This document shows, piece by piece, positions 18,854 to 27,662 of a stretch of DNA of 64,000 nt (position 1 is its first letter; every line of letters begins with the position of its first letter). The DNA lies in NCBI RefSeq assembly GCF_000218785.1, contig NZ_AFPO01000012.1, positions 124,001 through 188,000 of the forward strand. Reading direction: 5' to 3'. Below the pieces are notes generated by a model, which saw only the letters and a list, made by a program, of their open reading frames with translations, was not told the DNA's origin and searched no databases. Position numbers and translations under genes: made by a program. This DNA comes from Idiomarina sp. A28L. GTDB taxonomy: Bacteria; Pseudomonadota; Gammaproteobacteria; Enterobacterales; Alteromonadaceae.

Positions 18854-19355
18854 ATATCCCTCCGTTCTCTACTTTTAGGTGTTGCAGGGCGTCTCGCAAT
18901 GCCATTCGTGAGCGATGTAAACGCGACATCACCGTTCCGCTATTGAGCTGTAAAATTTGCGCAATTTCCGCGTAACTCAAATCGTTCACATCACGCAATA
19001 CGATAATCTCTCTCTGCTCAACCGTGAGCGTTTGTAAGGCTTTACGCACCCAGCGTTGCCGCTCGTTCGTTTCAACCTCATCAATAGCTTCGGCAGCGCC
19101 TAACACCTCTTCAAGTTCCGCCGATCGATCAAATTTTTGTTGCTGGCGTAAATAATCAAAACAGCCATTACGCACTACTTTGAAAAACCACACACGCTGA
19201 GCTGCTTGATCGTCTGGCATTCGCTTATTTGATAACGTTTTTGTTATCGCAGTTTGCAACACATCTTGTGCCGTATCTGGGCAGCCAAGTAAGTTCCGAG
19301 CAAGCGCTAGGCCACCTGAGTACCACTGCAAATATGGATTATTTAATGTATGCAC
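18846..19355 (-). CDS. ECF RNA polymerase sigma factor
   Basis: This 169-residue sigma70-family protein has region 2 (about residues 8-75, with PDTAQDVLQTA and RVWFFKVVRNGCFDYLR) and region 4 (about 105-160, with LTVEQREIIVLRDVNDLSYAEIA). The start is GTG at 19355: an in-frame TAA lies two codons upstream and the next Met would delete region 2.1. It heads an operon with its anti-sigma factor and YbjQ. The regulon is unknown. Confidence 0.92.
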   Translation of the reverse strand: MHTLNNPYLQWYSGGLALARNLLGCPDTAQDVLQTAITKTLSNKRMPDDQAAQRVWFFKVVRNGCFDYLRQQQKFDRSAELEEVLGAAEAIDEVETNERQRWVRKALQTLTVEQREIIVLRDVNDLSYAEIAQILQLNSGTVMSRLHRSRMALRDALQHLKVENGGIYE

Positions 19356-19438
19356 CGGTTATTCTCGCAAGTAAAACTGCTGTTAGAGTTATTTAATAAA
19401 CGAATGGAGGATTAGTTTTATTCCATGTTTTCTAAAAT

Positions 19439-19466
19439 AAGTAAGGGGCCAATTGGCCCCTTACTT
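19439..19466 (-). terminator. Perfect 28-base palindrome after the UshA-like gene
   Basis: A perfect 28-base palindrome centred on AATT, with GTAAGGGGCC/GGCCCCTTAC arms, overlaps the stop codon of the UshA-like gene and is followed on the minus strand by a T-rich tract. It would fold as a GC-rich hairpin and probably ends that transcript before the downstream sigma operon. Confidence 0.7.
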
Positions 19467-21484
19467 TAGTTACTATCTTCTCTTTCCTCTAGGTTCCAAT
19501 CAACCACGCTGTAGGGCAGTGGCAAAATTGCACCGCGTAACGGCACATAAACATCACGGATAAATTCTACTACCGCCATGGCATCGGTGTTACAAGCCAT
19601 GCCAGCGATATCGCACTGCAATGCTTCGGCTTCATATATCACTTGTAAACGGCCATCTTCGGTGCGCGAAATACGCTCAACAGCAAAGGCCGTGAGTTCG
19701 CCATTTACATAGGCTAAATCAACCCGCTCTGAGGTTTCTTTTTGCGCCTCATAAAGCACATCCCAGCCATCATTGCCAGTAGCATTATAGCTATTCATCG
19801 CTACGTTATAAGTTGCCTCGGCCTCTAGCAAATGCCATTCCGGCTCCATTAAAGAGCCTCGATTGATTTCAACGCTTACAATTTCGCCCGTTACTCCCGG
19901 CTGCGTTTCATCAAAGCGATACCGCATGTTTCCGCCATAAGGAAACTTACCTGCATGCGCACCCGCGGGAACTGTGGCCGCTACAGTATCTTGTAAAAGC
20001 TGGGTGATTTGTGCCCCAGTAAGCGGAACAATTGAAATAAAATTAGAGAATGGCAGCAGCTCAAGGGTTATATCACCTTCGCGCAAAAGGCCCTGCGCCA
20101 AGTTTTGCCGAACACCACCAGCACCCACCAAAGCAAAATCGGCTTGTAAACCAGCTACACGTGCCACGGCTTCACTTGCTGCCCATTGGTACTGACCAAG
20201 CGCTACCAAGGGCGCCACTTCTGAGCCTGAAGGGTAAGCTTCAGTTGGAGTGCGTATGTGGGTAATTTGTGCAGGTACCATACCTAACTCAGCGCCATAG
20301 GCATTTTCCATAGCGGGGCGATATACCGAATCAATGTGCATACGCATACTATTTTCTTCGTTCACAACCGCAATTCTTGGATTAACCGCAATAAAATCGA
20401 GAACTTGTGAAGTAGCTTCGCCGCCTAAATAACTATCTTCTGTGCGATTTGCATCACGGTAAAAAACATCATTACTTAAAAGCGTATTGCCACCCACACA
20501 ATCGAGCACTTGCCCATCGATAGTGAAATCTATCTCAACACGGCCAATGGCTTGTGCATACTCGCCTGCCTGTACAACACAGGTTGCCGATTCGCCATTA
20601 GGGTTAACAACCCACTCAGCATAAGTGCCTGCGTAGCCCATACCTAATTCAGAAAAATCGCCTAGAAGCGTGTGCGAATGGCCACCCACGATTACATCGA
20701 TACCATTCACTTGATTAGCAATTTCAACATCAATAGCCTTACCAATATGGGTTAGGGCCACCACTTTATTAATCCCCATAGCGTGGAATTCATCCACCAT
20801 GTTCTGCGCTGTTGCTACCATATCGGCAAACACCAAATCGCCGGTATTCGGGGCAATATTCGGCATATCATCGAGCGCTAAACCAAATACAGCTACTAAC
20901 TCATAACCCTCGGGCAAATCCTCGCCCGGTACTAAACGTTGCTTGCTGTAACCATCGAAAGCAAACACAACATAAGGCAGCAAATTAGTTTGGTTCTGTA
21001 AATCTGCATCGGCGCTCGCATCAACGTTTGCAGCTACAATTGGGAAATTTACCGAACTCAAAAATTCATTTAAATGCGCATTAGTTAAATCAAACTCATG
21101 GTTCCCAAGCGCCATTGCATCGAGCTGCATTCGGCTTAGGATATCGGCATTCATGCGGCCTTCATTCAATTTAAAATAGGCGCTACCTTGCCATGCATCG
21201 CCACCGTGTAAAAACAACATTGCTTGGTTTTCGGTTTCTGCTTGCGAGCGAAAATAGTTAGCTTGCTCAAGAATGCGCGGATGGCCACCAAATTCGTTGT
21301 ATACCCGCATTTCATTTGCGGTGAAGCTGCTCGCTACTGGATCAAAGCTCGAGTGGGTATCGTTAATATGAGCTATCGTAAGTGAAAACGCGGCTTGAGT
21401 ATCGCGCTCTGGAAGCTCAGCATCGCTACAGGCAATCAGGCTAAGAGCCGAAACGGCAAGAATAAGAGGGTTTAAATGTTTCAT
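19466..21484 (-). CDS. UshA-like lipoprotein 5'-nucleotidase/metallophosphatase
   Basis: The 672-residue product is a two-domain metallophosphatase. The N-terminal domain carries the metal ligands in HINDTHSSFDP, LHGGDAW, ALGNHEFD, THIG and GGHSHT. The C-terminal nucleotidase domain includes VGAGGVRQNL and the substrate-binding SYNATGNDGWDVL. The frame extends to 21511, but ATG at 21484 gives a type II signal peptide with lipobox LIAC, so it is probably a lipid-anchored periplasmic enzyme hydrolysing nucleotides for salvage. It is longer than E. coli UshA (550); an added C-terminal stretch with several cysteines accounts for part of this. Confidence 0.88.
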   Translation of the reverse strand: MKHLNPLILAVSALSLIACSDAELPERDTQAAFSLTIAHINDTHSSFDPVASSFTANEMRVYNEFGGHPRILEQANYFRSQAETENQAMLFLHGGDAWQGSAYFKLNEGRMNADILSRMQLDAMALGNHEFDLTNAHLNEFLSSVNFPIVAANVDASADADLQNQTNLLPYVVFAFDGYSKQRLVPGEDLPEGYELVAVFGLALDDMPNIAPNTGDLVFADMVATAQNMVDEFHAMGINKVVALTHIGKAIDVEIANQVNGIDVIVGGHSHTLLGDFSELGMGYAGTYAEWVVNPNGESATCVVQAGEYAQAIGRVEIDFTIDGQVLDCVGGNTLLSNDVFYRDANRTEDSYLGGEATSQVLDFIAVNPRIAVVNEENSMRMHIDSVYRPAMENAYGAELGMVPAQITHIRTPTEAYPSGSEVAPLVALGQYQWAASEAVARVAGLQADFALVGAGGVRQNLAQGLLREGDITLELLPFSNFISIVPLTGAQITQLLQDTVAATVPAGAHAGKFPYGGNMRYRFDETQPGVTGEIVSVEINRGSLMEPEWHLLEAEATYNVAMNSYNATGNDGWDVLYEAQKETSERVDLAYVNGELTAFAVERISRTEDGRLQVIYEAEALQCDIAGMACNTDAMAVVEFIRDVYVPLRGAILPLPYSVVDWNLEEREDSN

Positions 21485-21572
21485 AATGCATCCAACAGTT
21501 CGAAGATGCATAGAGTGTAGCGAATAACGCGGTGCAAATCATGCTCGCCGCATTTCGATAGCCAATGAGCCG

Positions 21573-22565
21573 CTAAGTGGTTTTAAACACGGGGGCATTA
21601 GCCGCAATTTCAAAACTCCGCAAACGCGCTTTGTGATCAAATGCATGGCAGGTAAGCATTATTTCATCTACTTCAGTGGCCGCAACAAAATCAGATAAGT
21701 AAGTATTTACTTCCTCCCCAGTGCCTACGGCTGTGTATTTCAATGCGTGATTAGCACCAGCTAGCGCCATTGGATCAACTACCTTACTAATATCCGCTAC
21801 CGGCTCTGGTAGCGGCCCCGGGTTCCCCTGCCGCAACGCTACAAACTGCAATTGCATAGAGCTCATTAATGCTTTCGCTGCTTCATTAGTATCCGCAGCA
21901 AACACATTTACTACCGCCATGGCATAAGGCTTTTGCAGATATTGCGAAGGTTTGAAGTTAGCGCGATAGGCTTGCAGCGCCATGTGCAGATAATCAGGCG
22001 CAAAATGCGAGGCGAAAGCAAAGGGCAAGCCTAATGCGGCCGCAAGCTGAGCGCTATAAAGGCTAGAACCGAGCAACCAAACCGGTATATTTGAACCCTG
22101 CCCCGGAGTGGCCTGTATACGTTGGCTAGGTTGCGCTTCTTGCAAGTAGCTCAGTAACTCTTGCACATCACTGGGGAAATCTTCGGCACTATTTGGATCT
22201 CGGCGCAATGCACGAACGGTTGCTTGATCGGTGCCTGGCGCTCGGCCCAAGCCTAAATCCACTCGATCGCCGTAGAGCGCCGCTAAGGTGCCAAATTGTT
22301 CGGCAATGATCAGCGGTGCGTGATTAGGCAGCATAATACCACCAGCGCCAATTCGAATTGTTTCGGTTTGGCTTCCAATATAACCTAGGGCCACTGCTGT
22401 GGCCGCGCTGGCAATGCCTTTCATATTATGATGTTCAGCCATCCAGAAGCGGTGATAACCCCACTTTTCTGCATGCCGAGCGATATCGCCAGAATTTCGC
22501 AGTGATTCCCCTACATTGTTCGCTGTAGTAACAGGTGCTAAATCTAATACTGAAAACTTAATCAT
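21573..22565 (-). CDS. Luciferase-like (LLM) flavin-dependent oxidoreductase, YhbW type
   Basis: This 330-residue protein has a single bacterial-luciferase TIM-barrel domain. The start ISVLDLAPV-like [11 protein letters not shown], followed by [18 protein letters not shown] and [13 protein letters not shown], is characteristic of the YhbW/MsnO8 subgroup. Members use reduced FMN supplied by a separate reductase; the substrate of this subgroup is not known. It is transcribed on its own, divergent from the MFS gene. Confidence 0.87.
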   Translation of the reverse strand: MIKFSVLDLAPVTTANNVGESLRNSGDIARHAEKWGYHRFWMAEHHNMKGIASAATAVALGYIGSQTETIRIGAGGIMLPNHAPLIIAEQFGTLAALYGDRVDLGLGRAPGTDQATVRALRRDPNSAEDFPSDVQELLSYLQEAQPSQRIQATPGQGSNIPVWLLGSSLYSAQLAAALGLPFAFASHFAPDYLHMALQAYRANFKPSQYLQKPYAMAVVNVFAADTNEAAKALMSSMQLQFVALRQGNPGPLPEPVADISKVVDPMALAGANHALKYTAVGTGEEVNTYLSDFVAATEVDEIMLTCHAFDHKARLRSFEIAANAPVFKTT

Positions 22566-22683
22566 GGTTAAACCTTGTTTGCTGCCGATTATAGGCTGCT
22601 TAAGTTATTTACCTCATGCGTTCTATAACTCACAAGTGGGTGGTTAGCACTGATACTTCAACTGATCACTACGTATATATTGC

Positions 22684-22699
22684 ATGAAATACTTTTCAT
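22684..22699. promoter_or_regulatory. Perfect dyad upstream of MFS gene
   Basis: ATGAAA-TACT-TTTCAT is a perfect six-base inverted repeat 61 bases upstream of the MFS start, in the divergent region with the LLM gene. The size and position fit an operator for a dimeric repressor, but no regulator gene is adjacent and such a short AT-rich dyad can arise by chance. Confidence 0.3.
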
Positions 22700-22759
22700 T
22701 CTTTGAGCGCACTGGTTAAATAGCGGCAATAACAATATAACTAGCACAAGAGAAAGCTC

Positions 22760-24112
22760 ATGCCATCACCACAAACAGCGCTCCCAGAACCTTCCCCCTT
22801 GTATCGCTGGCTTATTTTACTATTTGTAAGTTTAGCCATGTTTGGCAACTACTACGTTTATGATTCCATGTGGCCAGTGCTTGATCTAATGCGCTCAGAC
22901 CTTGATCTGAGCTACCAACAAATCGGCCTTCTTTCTTCGGTTTACAATGCCGCGGCGCTTCTAGTTTTACTTGCGGGCGGTTATGCCATTGATCGCTGGG
23001 GCACTAAAAAAGCCATTACCGTTTTTGCCGTTATATGCTTGTTTGCAGCCGTACTCACCGTAATCACGCCAAAATACGAAGTAATTCTCGCCGGCCGCTT
23101 TATGTTAGGTATTGGCGCTGAACCACTAATTGTGGCTGCGGTAACTGTGCTTTCCAAATGGTTTAAAGGTAAAGAGCTTAGCTTCGCTTTTGGTATAAAT
23201 TTATCTATCTCGCGGTTGGGTTCTGCATCTGCCGATTGGTCTACCTCGTTTGCTAGCCCGCTCTACACCAACTGGCAAGATCCATTGTGGCTAGCCACTG
23301 CAGTTGCCGGTATCTCGGTAACTGCCGCCATTTTATATTGGATTATGGAACGCCGTGCCGAGGGCCGCTACCAAGTAGGTACCAGCTCTGCCGCTGAGAA
23401 AGTTGATTTCAAAAGCCTCTACAAATTCAGTGCTTCGTATTGGTATATCGTAGCGCTCTGTGTAGTGTTCTATGCCACTGTATTCCCGTTCCGAACCTTC
23501 GCCATCGATTACTTCCAACAGGCCCATGGCATTAGCCGGGAGGCGGCTGGCTTGCTCAGTAGCTTATTGCCGGTAGCCGCTATTATTCTTACGCCATTAT
23601 TCGGTATTTGGGTAGACCGCGTTGGCCGCCGCTCGCTCTTTATGGCCGCAGGTGCCCTAGTGATGCTACCGCTATTTTTGGCCGTTACTTATTTGCCACC
23701 GGGCCCCGAGATTAATCTAATTATTCCATTTATTGGCAGTGCCATGGTGCCACTCACTCTGTTTATAGTGATCTTCTTACTCGGCGCAGTGTTCTCGCTT
23801 ATTCCAGCCGTAATGTGGCCTTCGGTAGCCTACATCGTTAAAGAGCAGCGATTGGGTACTGCCTTCGCCATCATGACATTCTGCCAGCAAATTGGCTGGA
23901 TGATTGTTCCTCCAATAGTTGGCCTACTAAACGATATGAACAACGCCAGCCCAGAAAACACTGCGGGTTATTCACCCGGCATGTGGTTTTATACTGGGCT
24001 TGCAGCAACCGGCCTCTACTTTGCATTCAAACTCTGGCGCAGTGAAACAGGGCCAAATGCCCATGGGTTGGAACACATAACCACTAAAACAGGTATGAAG
24101 GCCAATTCATAA
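22760..24112 (+). CDS. MFS transporter (MFSD1/NarK-like)
   Basis: The 450-residue protein has about 12 membrane helices in two six-helix halves. The major facilitator signatures are seen as GGYAIDRWGTKKA between helices 2 and 3 and GIWVDRVGRRS between helices 8 and 9. The arrangement and GRFMLGIGAEPLIVA resemble the MFSD1-like group, some of which carry dipeptides, but the substrate here cannot be deduced. It stands alone, followed by a terminator hairpin. Confidence 0.88.
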   Translation: MPSPQTALPEPSPLYRWLILLFVSLAMFGNYYVYDSMWPVLDLMRSDLDLSYQQIGLLSSVYNAAALLVLLAGGYAIDRWGTKKAITVFAVICLFAAVLTVITPKYEVILAGRFMLGIGAEPLIVAAVTVLSKWFKGKELSFAFGINLSISRLGSASADWSTSFASPLYTNWQDPLWLATAVAGISVTAAILYWIMERRAEGRYQVGTSSAAEKVDFKSLYKFSASYWYIVALCVVFYATVFPFRTFAIDYFQQAHGISREAAGLLSSLLPVAAIILTPLFGIWVDRVGRRSLFMAAGALVMLPLFLAVTYLPPGPEINLIIPFIGSAMVPLTLFIVIFLLGAVFSLIPAVMWPSVAYIVKEQRLGTAFAIMTFCQQIGWMIVPPIVGLLNDMNNASPENTAGYSPGMWFYTGLAATGLYFAFKLWRSETGPNAHGLEHITTKTGMKANS

Positions 24113-24142
24113 ACCCACATCACATTGGCTGCTAAAAGCCCG

Positions 24143-24167
24143 AGCTAGGGAATAAAACTCCCTAGCT
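24143..24167 (+). terminator. Terminator after MFS gene
   Basis: AGCTAGGGA and TCCCTAGCT form a nine-base-pair stem with a seven-base loop, followed by ATTCTTTTTCTC. It lies 30 bases after the MFS stop codon. Confidence 0.75.
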
Positions 24168-24208
24168 ATTCTTTTTCTCGAAGATAAGCAAAGCGCGGCC
24201 TCCCTGCT

Positions 24209-24227
24209 ATTGATAACGATTCGCATT
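24209..24227. promoter_or_regulatory. Fur box upstream of bfd-bfr genes
   Basis: ATTGATAACGATTCGCATT matches the gammaproteobacterial Fur consensus AATGATAATNATTNTCATT at 14 of the 17 defined positions. It is 46 bases upstream of the bfd start, a place where Fur would block transcription when iron is plentiful. Bfd, which mobilises stored iron, is Fur-repressed in several bacteria, which supports the reading. Confidence 0.6.
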
Positions 24228-24272
24228 TGTGTTTAAATGATTATGCATTGTCAACAAAGTAGGGCTTTATTT

Positions 24273-24536
24273 ATGTATGTTTGTTTGTGCAAAGGCATTA
24301 CCGATAAGCAAATTGTTCAGGCCGTAAACAACGGCACAGCTTCAGTGCGCGAACTTCGCCAACAGTTTGGTTTAGGCGATCAGTGTGGCAAGTGCACATT
24401 TATGGCTCGTGGCGTTATCAATGAAGCAATGCAAAATTCATCAGCACGCCAAAATTCATCTGGCAAGCCGGAAATATTTGTTCCCAGCAATACGCCATCT
24501 GTATCCTCCAGTTATTTTACTCTTCCTACAAATTAA
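24273..24536 (+). CDS. bfd: Bacterioferritin-associated ferredoxin Bfd
   Basis: Bfd donates electrons through a [2Fe-2S] cluster to reduce the iron core of bacterioferritin and release Fe2+. The four ligands are Cys4, Cys6, Cys38 and Cys41 (CLC...CGKC). The frame is open from 24237, but ATG at 24273 gives the standard N-terminus MYVCLCKGIT. At 87 residues it is longer than the usual 64 or so: a Ser/Pro/Asn-rich tail of about 30 residues follows the cluster domain. It sits just upstream of two bacterioferritin genes. Confidence 0.92.
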   Translation: MYVCLCKGITDKQIVQAVNNGTASVRELRQQFGLGDQCGKCTFMARGVINEAMQNSSARQNSSGKPEIFVPSNTPSVSSSYFTLPTN

Positions 24537-24580
24537 ACTAGGCTTAAAGCTTACTAAGCGTTTTTCGAGGAGTATCTGCC

Positions 24581-25045
24581 ATGCGGGGCAATTCCACCGT
24601 TCTATTAGCGTTGAATAAAGTTTTAACGCGCAAATTAACTACTTTAAATCAGTTCTTCTTGCATGCACGCATGCATAAAAACTGGGGTTTCTCACAGTTA
24701 AACAACAAGGTTTATCAAGCTTCCATCGAAGAGATGAAACACGCCGATAAGATTATCGAGCGTATTCTATTACTTGATGGCCTGCCTAACTTACAGGAGC
24801 TAGGCAAACTTAACATCGGTGAGGAGCCCAGCGAAATGCTAAAGCTCGATGATAAATTACAAACCGATGATATTCGGCATATTCGCGATGCTATTGCCGT
24901 GTGCGAAGGCGAACAAGATTTTGTGAGTAGAAAAATGCTAGCCGATATCTTAGCGCAGCAAGAAGAGCACCAAGATTGGCTCGATACCCAATGTAGCCTA
25001 ATCGATACGCTTGGTGTGGAAAACTATCTACAACAGCAGTTATAG
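24581..25045 (+). CDS. bfr: Bacterioferritin subunit, haem-binding, ferroxidase-deficient
   Basis: The 154-residue four-helix subunit aligns end to end with E. coli Bfr and keeps the haem ligand Met52 (IEEMKHAD), Glu51, His54 and His130. Three of the six ferroxidase ligands are replaced: Glu18 by Lys, Glu94 by Gln and Glu127 by Gln. It can therefore probably bind haem between subunits but not oxidise iron alone. It is paired with the next gene, which has the opposite pattern, suggesting a mixed 24-mer shell. AGGAG precedes the ATG. Confidence 0.93.
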   Translation: MRGNSTVLLALNKVLTRKLTTLNQFFLHARMHKNWGFSQLNNKVYQASIEEMKHADKIIERILLLDGLPNLQELGKLNIGEEPSEMLKLDDKLQTDDIRHIRDAIAVCEGEQDFVSRKMLADILAQQEEHQDWLDTQCSLIDTLGVENYLQQQL

Positions 25046-25053
25046 GAGCCAAT

Positions 25054-25512
25054 ATGACTAACGTAGTGAATACCTTAAACGGTTTGTTAGCGTGGGAACT
25101 CACATCTATTGACCAATACACTGCGCACTCCGAACAATACGAGGATTGGGGGTTTAGTAAGTTATTTGAGCGCATTTCTCACGAAGCTGATGATGAGCGC
25201 GGCCATGCTAAACTTCTCATAGAGCGTATACTCTATCTCGGTGGCAAGCCCGATTTAGAAACCCGCCATGGGTTGCCTAACGCTGATAACGTGGCAGAAA
25301 TGCTAGCAGCTGATTTGGAGTTAGAGCGTAAAAACGCTACCGCACTTAAATCAGCTATCGAATTGTGTGAACAGCAACGCGATTTTGTAAGCCGCGATAT
25401 GTTGGTAGGCATCCTCAAAGATACCGAGGAAGACCATGCCTATTGGTTGCGCCAGCAACTGGGCTTAATTCACCGTCTTGGCCTTGAACGCTATTTACAG
25501 GCCATGATGTAA
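25054..25512 (+). CDS. bfr: Bacterioferritin subunit, ferroxidase-competent
   Basis: This 152-residue subunit keeps the ferroxidase residues Glu15, Glu48, His51, Glu91, Glu125 and His128 (EEDH), but the haem-binding methionine is replaced by Arg49 in DDERGHAK. It starts eight bases after the upstream bfr stop with an AGGAG site. The two genes match the two-subunit bacterioferritins known from Neisseria and several other proteobacteria, in which one subunit oxidises iron and the other carries haem for electron exit to Bfd. Confidence 0.93.
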   Translation: MTNVVNTLNGLLAWELTSIDQYTAHSEQYEDWGFSKLFERISHEADDERGHAKLLIERILYLGGKPDLETRHGLPNADNVAEMLAADLELERKNATALKSAIELCEQQRDFVSRDMLVGILKDTEEDHAYWLRQQLGLIHRLGLERYLQAMM

Positions 25513-25621
25513 TACATTTTCAGCTAGCCAGCATAAACGGAAAGTATATTTATATAGCAGCAATCTTTAACGGCAGCTTAAGCGTAACTAAGCAATATAC
25601 CGCAATTTTAGGAAATTAAGC

Positions 25622-25801
25622 ATGTTCGGATTATTTAAATCTAACCCAACCGCCAAGCTGCGTAAGAAAATGAAGCAGGTCCAAGAAAAATCGATGCAAG
25701 CGCAACGCCGTGGCGATATTCGCAGCCACTCTATGCTTTCAGCCGAAGCCGATGAATTGTGGAAAGAAATACAGCGCTTAGAAGGTGGTGACACTAAATA
25801 A
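25622..25801 (+). CDS. Small DUF6435-like protein
   Basis: A 59-residue basic, helical protein starting MFGLFKSNPTAKLRKKMK and containing AQRRGDIRSHSMLSAEADELW, a pattern I associate with the DUF6435 family found in many gammaproteobacteria. AGGAAA lies eight bases before the ATG. No membrane helix or cysteine is present. It is cytoplasmic, of unknown function, and is followed directly by a strong terminator. It is easy to miss because of its size. Confidence 0.82.
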   Translation: MFGLFKSNPTAKLRKKMKQVQEKSMQAQRRGDIRSHSMLSAEADELWKEIQRLEGGDTK

Positions 25802-25822
25802 TTTTTTTGCGTATTTAGATAG

Positions 25823-25860
25823 AAAAAGGGTGGTACCTAACTATAGGCTCCACCCTTTTT
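25823..25860. terminator. Bidirectional terminator
   Basis: AAAAAGGGTGG and CCACCCTTTTT form a perfect 11-base-pair stem around a 16-base loop, giving T-runs in both directions. It lies between the convergent DUF6435 and PepSY-reductase genes and probably serves both. Confidence 0.85.
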
Positions 25861-25880
25861 TAATACTTTATACTAACTAC

Positions 25881-27662
25881 TTAGTTACCAAAATCATCAA
25901 ACCTAATCCGGCTTTGATCAATACCTAAGTTTGCTAGCATGCTGAGTGTTGCACTCAGCATTTTTGGCGGCCCACAAATATAAAAATCGTATTCGTGCAC
26001 ATCCACACTACTTAGATACGTTAGTGCCTGCTCATGAACAAAGCCCCGCTCTCCCAGCCAATCAGAATCCGTTAAGGCATCCGATAGTACCGGTACAAAG
26101 CTTAATTTTTTAGATTCCGCTATGCTTTCAAGTTCCTTTCTATAAACCAGCTCATTTACATCTCGAGCGCCATAATAGAAAACCATCTCGCGCGGTACTT
26201 TGCTCGAAAGCTCTTCTTGAATCAATGCGCGAAGCGGTGCCATACCTGCCCCACCACCGATAAAGAATAGCTTTCTGGTATCACCTGCCATACGTGTGAA
26301 ATCACCATATGGGCCTTCAACTAAAATCTGCTCACCTAGTTTCAGGTTACACAAATACGTTGAACCAACTCCCGGAGCTTTCGCACCTTCGGCCTGTGGT
26401 TGATAACGGACAGTAAACACGAGCTCATTTCCATTTTGCTTGGTAGCCATCGAGTAACTTCTGCGCACAGCAATGTGTTTGAAATTACCATCTTGAATTG
26501 CGGCCCAATTCGAATGGAATTCCTCAGGTATATCGCAAGGCCGTATAGCAGTAATACCATCAGGTATTAAGAATTGCATATATTGGCCGGCAGAATATTC
26601 AATTTCGCCATTTTCAGCTAGGAAGCGCAACTCACGCAGCATTGGCGTTAAGAAACTTGAGGAAACCAATGTGAGCGAATGCTTCTGCGCATTAACTTCA
26701 GTAACCTCTACGTTTTGCACTTTCCCAATTCTATGCTGACAAGCCAAACGAATGCCTTCAGAAAGTTCTTCTTGGGATAATAGATCGCGCTCTGCTGCTG
26801 TAATCTCAGCTGTGCCGTTCACGGTTACCTTACACAAACCACAAGAACCGCCGCCGCCACAGCCACTTTCTACCAACACATCATTATCTTGGAGTGTTTG
26901 TAGAACTGTTTTATGAGCTCGCTCCGAAAACTTGTGTTGGTTAGCACCAACCGTAGCCCATAGCGGAGCGTTTCTAAAGGTAAAGCGCATTTCACCGCTA
27001 GCTAATAGCTTCACTAAGAGAATGAAACCACTTAGTGCAAACCAAAGCGTAACCGCACCTGCGGCAACAATCACAAGGTTATTAAAGTTCCGGCCACCGG
27101 TATAGTCTATAAAGTGCAATCGGAACATCCAGTCAGCAACCACCCAGGGAGTATTTCTGTGGTCGAGAACTGTTCCCGAAATACTATCTACGTATACTCG
27201 AGTATTTAAGTCGTCATTAAAGTCAACTTGGTAGCCCTCTCCTTGCCAATCGTGTAACTCTCTAGAGGTAGAGATCGGAGTTACACGAGTTGGTGTACCG
27301 GGGCCGGAGTAAGTCGATAAAGCTATTTCTTTTGCCAAGTTTTCCGAGGTTACCCAAGGTTCACCCGTTTGCCCGTTCAAATAGCTAATACCACCACGAT
27401 GATGAACTTCAAGCTTAGGAATTCCCAAAACAAGTTCGTGCCGCAGCAAACGAACTTCCTCAAAGTTATTCCACCAACTTGGATTCATATTCTTGGCATG
27501 CCCTAAATCTAAATTAATAGATTGCGGCGCTGTATGGTATTGATGCCCCTTCATGCCATGGTGGTCAACAAGCGCAAAATAGAGCCCGCTGATAGTCCAT
27601 AAAACAATTTGTAGAACAATAATTAAGCCGGTCCAACGATGGAGCCATTGTAAGAATTTCAT
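25881..27662 (-). CDS. PepSY-TM protein fused to NqrF-like ferredoxin/FAD/NAD reductase
   Basis: The 593-residue protein joins two modules. Residues 1-220 are a PepSY membrane domain with helices near 10-31 and 195-219 and a periplasmic loop between. Residues 235-593 are an NqrF-like cytoplasmic reductase: a plant-type [2Fe-2S] ferredoxin (Cys268, Cys274, Cys277, Cys308), an FAD site RRSYSMA (400) and an NAD(P)H site FIGGGAGMAP (467) with CGPPKM. Electrons would flow from NAD(P)H through FAD and the iron-sulfur cluster into the membrane module. It is the third gene of the TonB receptor operon, so reduction of the imported metal complex is the likely task. Confidence 0.88.
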   Translation of the reverse strand: MKFLQWLHRWTGLIIVLQIVLWTISGLYFALVDHHGMKGHQYHTAPQSINLDLGHAKNMNPSWWNNFEEVRLLRHELVLGIPKLEVHHRGGISYLNGQTGEPWVTSENLAKEIALSTYSGPGTPTRVTPISTSRELHDWQGEGYQVDFNDDLNTRVYVDSISGTVLDHRNTPWVVADWMFRLHFIDYTGGRNFNNLVIVAAGAVTLWFALSGFILLVKLLASGEMRFTFRNAPLWATVGANQHKFSERAHKTVLQTLQDNDVLVESGCGGGGSCGLCKVTVNGTAEITAAERDLLSQEELSEGIRLACQHRIGKVQNVEVTEVNAQKHSLTLVSSSFLTPMLRELRFLAENGEIEYSAGQYMQFLIPDGITAIRPCDIPEEFHSNWAAIQDGNFKHIAVRRSYSMATKQNGNELVFTVRYQPQAEGAKAPGVGSTYLCNLKLGEQILVEGPYGDFTRMAGDTRKLFFIGGGAGMAPLRALIQEELSSKVPREMVFYYGARDVNELVYRKELESIAESKKLSFVPVLSDALTDSDWLGERGFVHEQALTYLSSVDVHEYDFYICGPPKMLSATLSMLANLGIDQSRIRFDDFGN

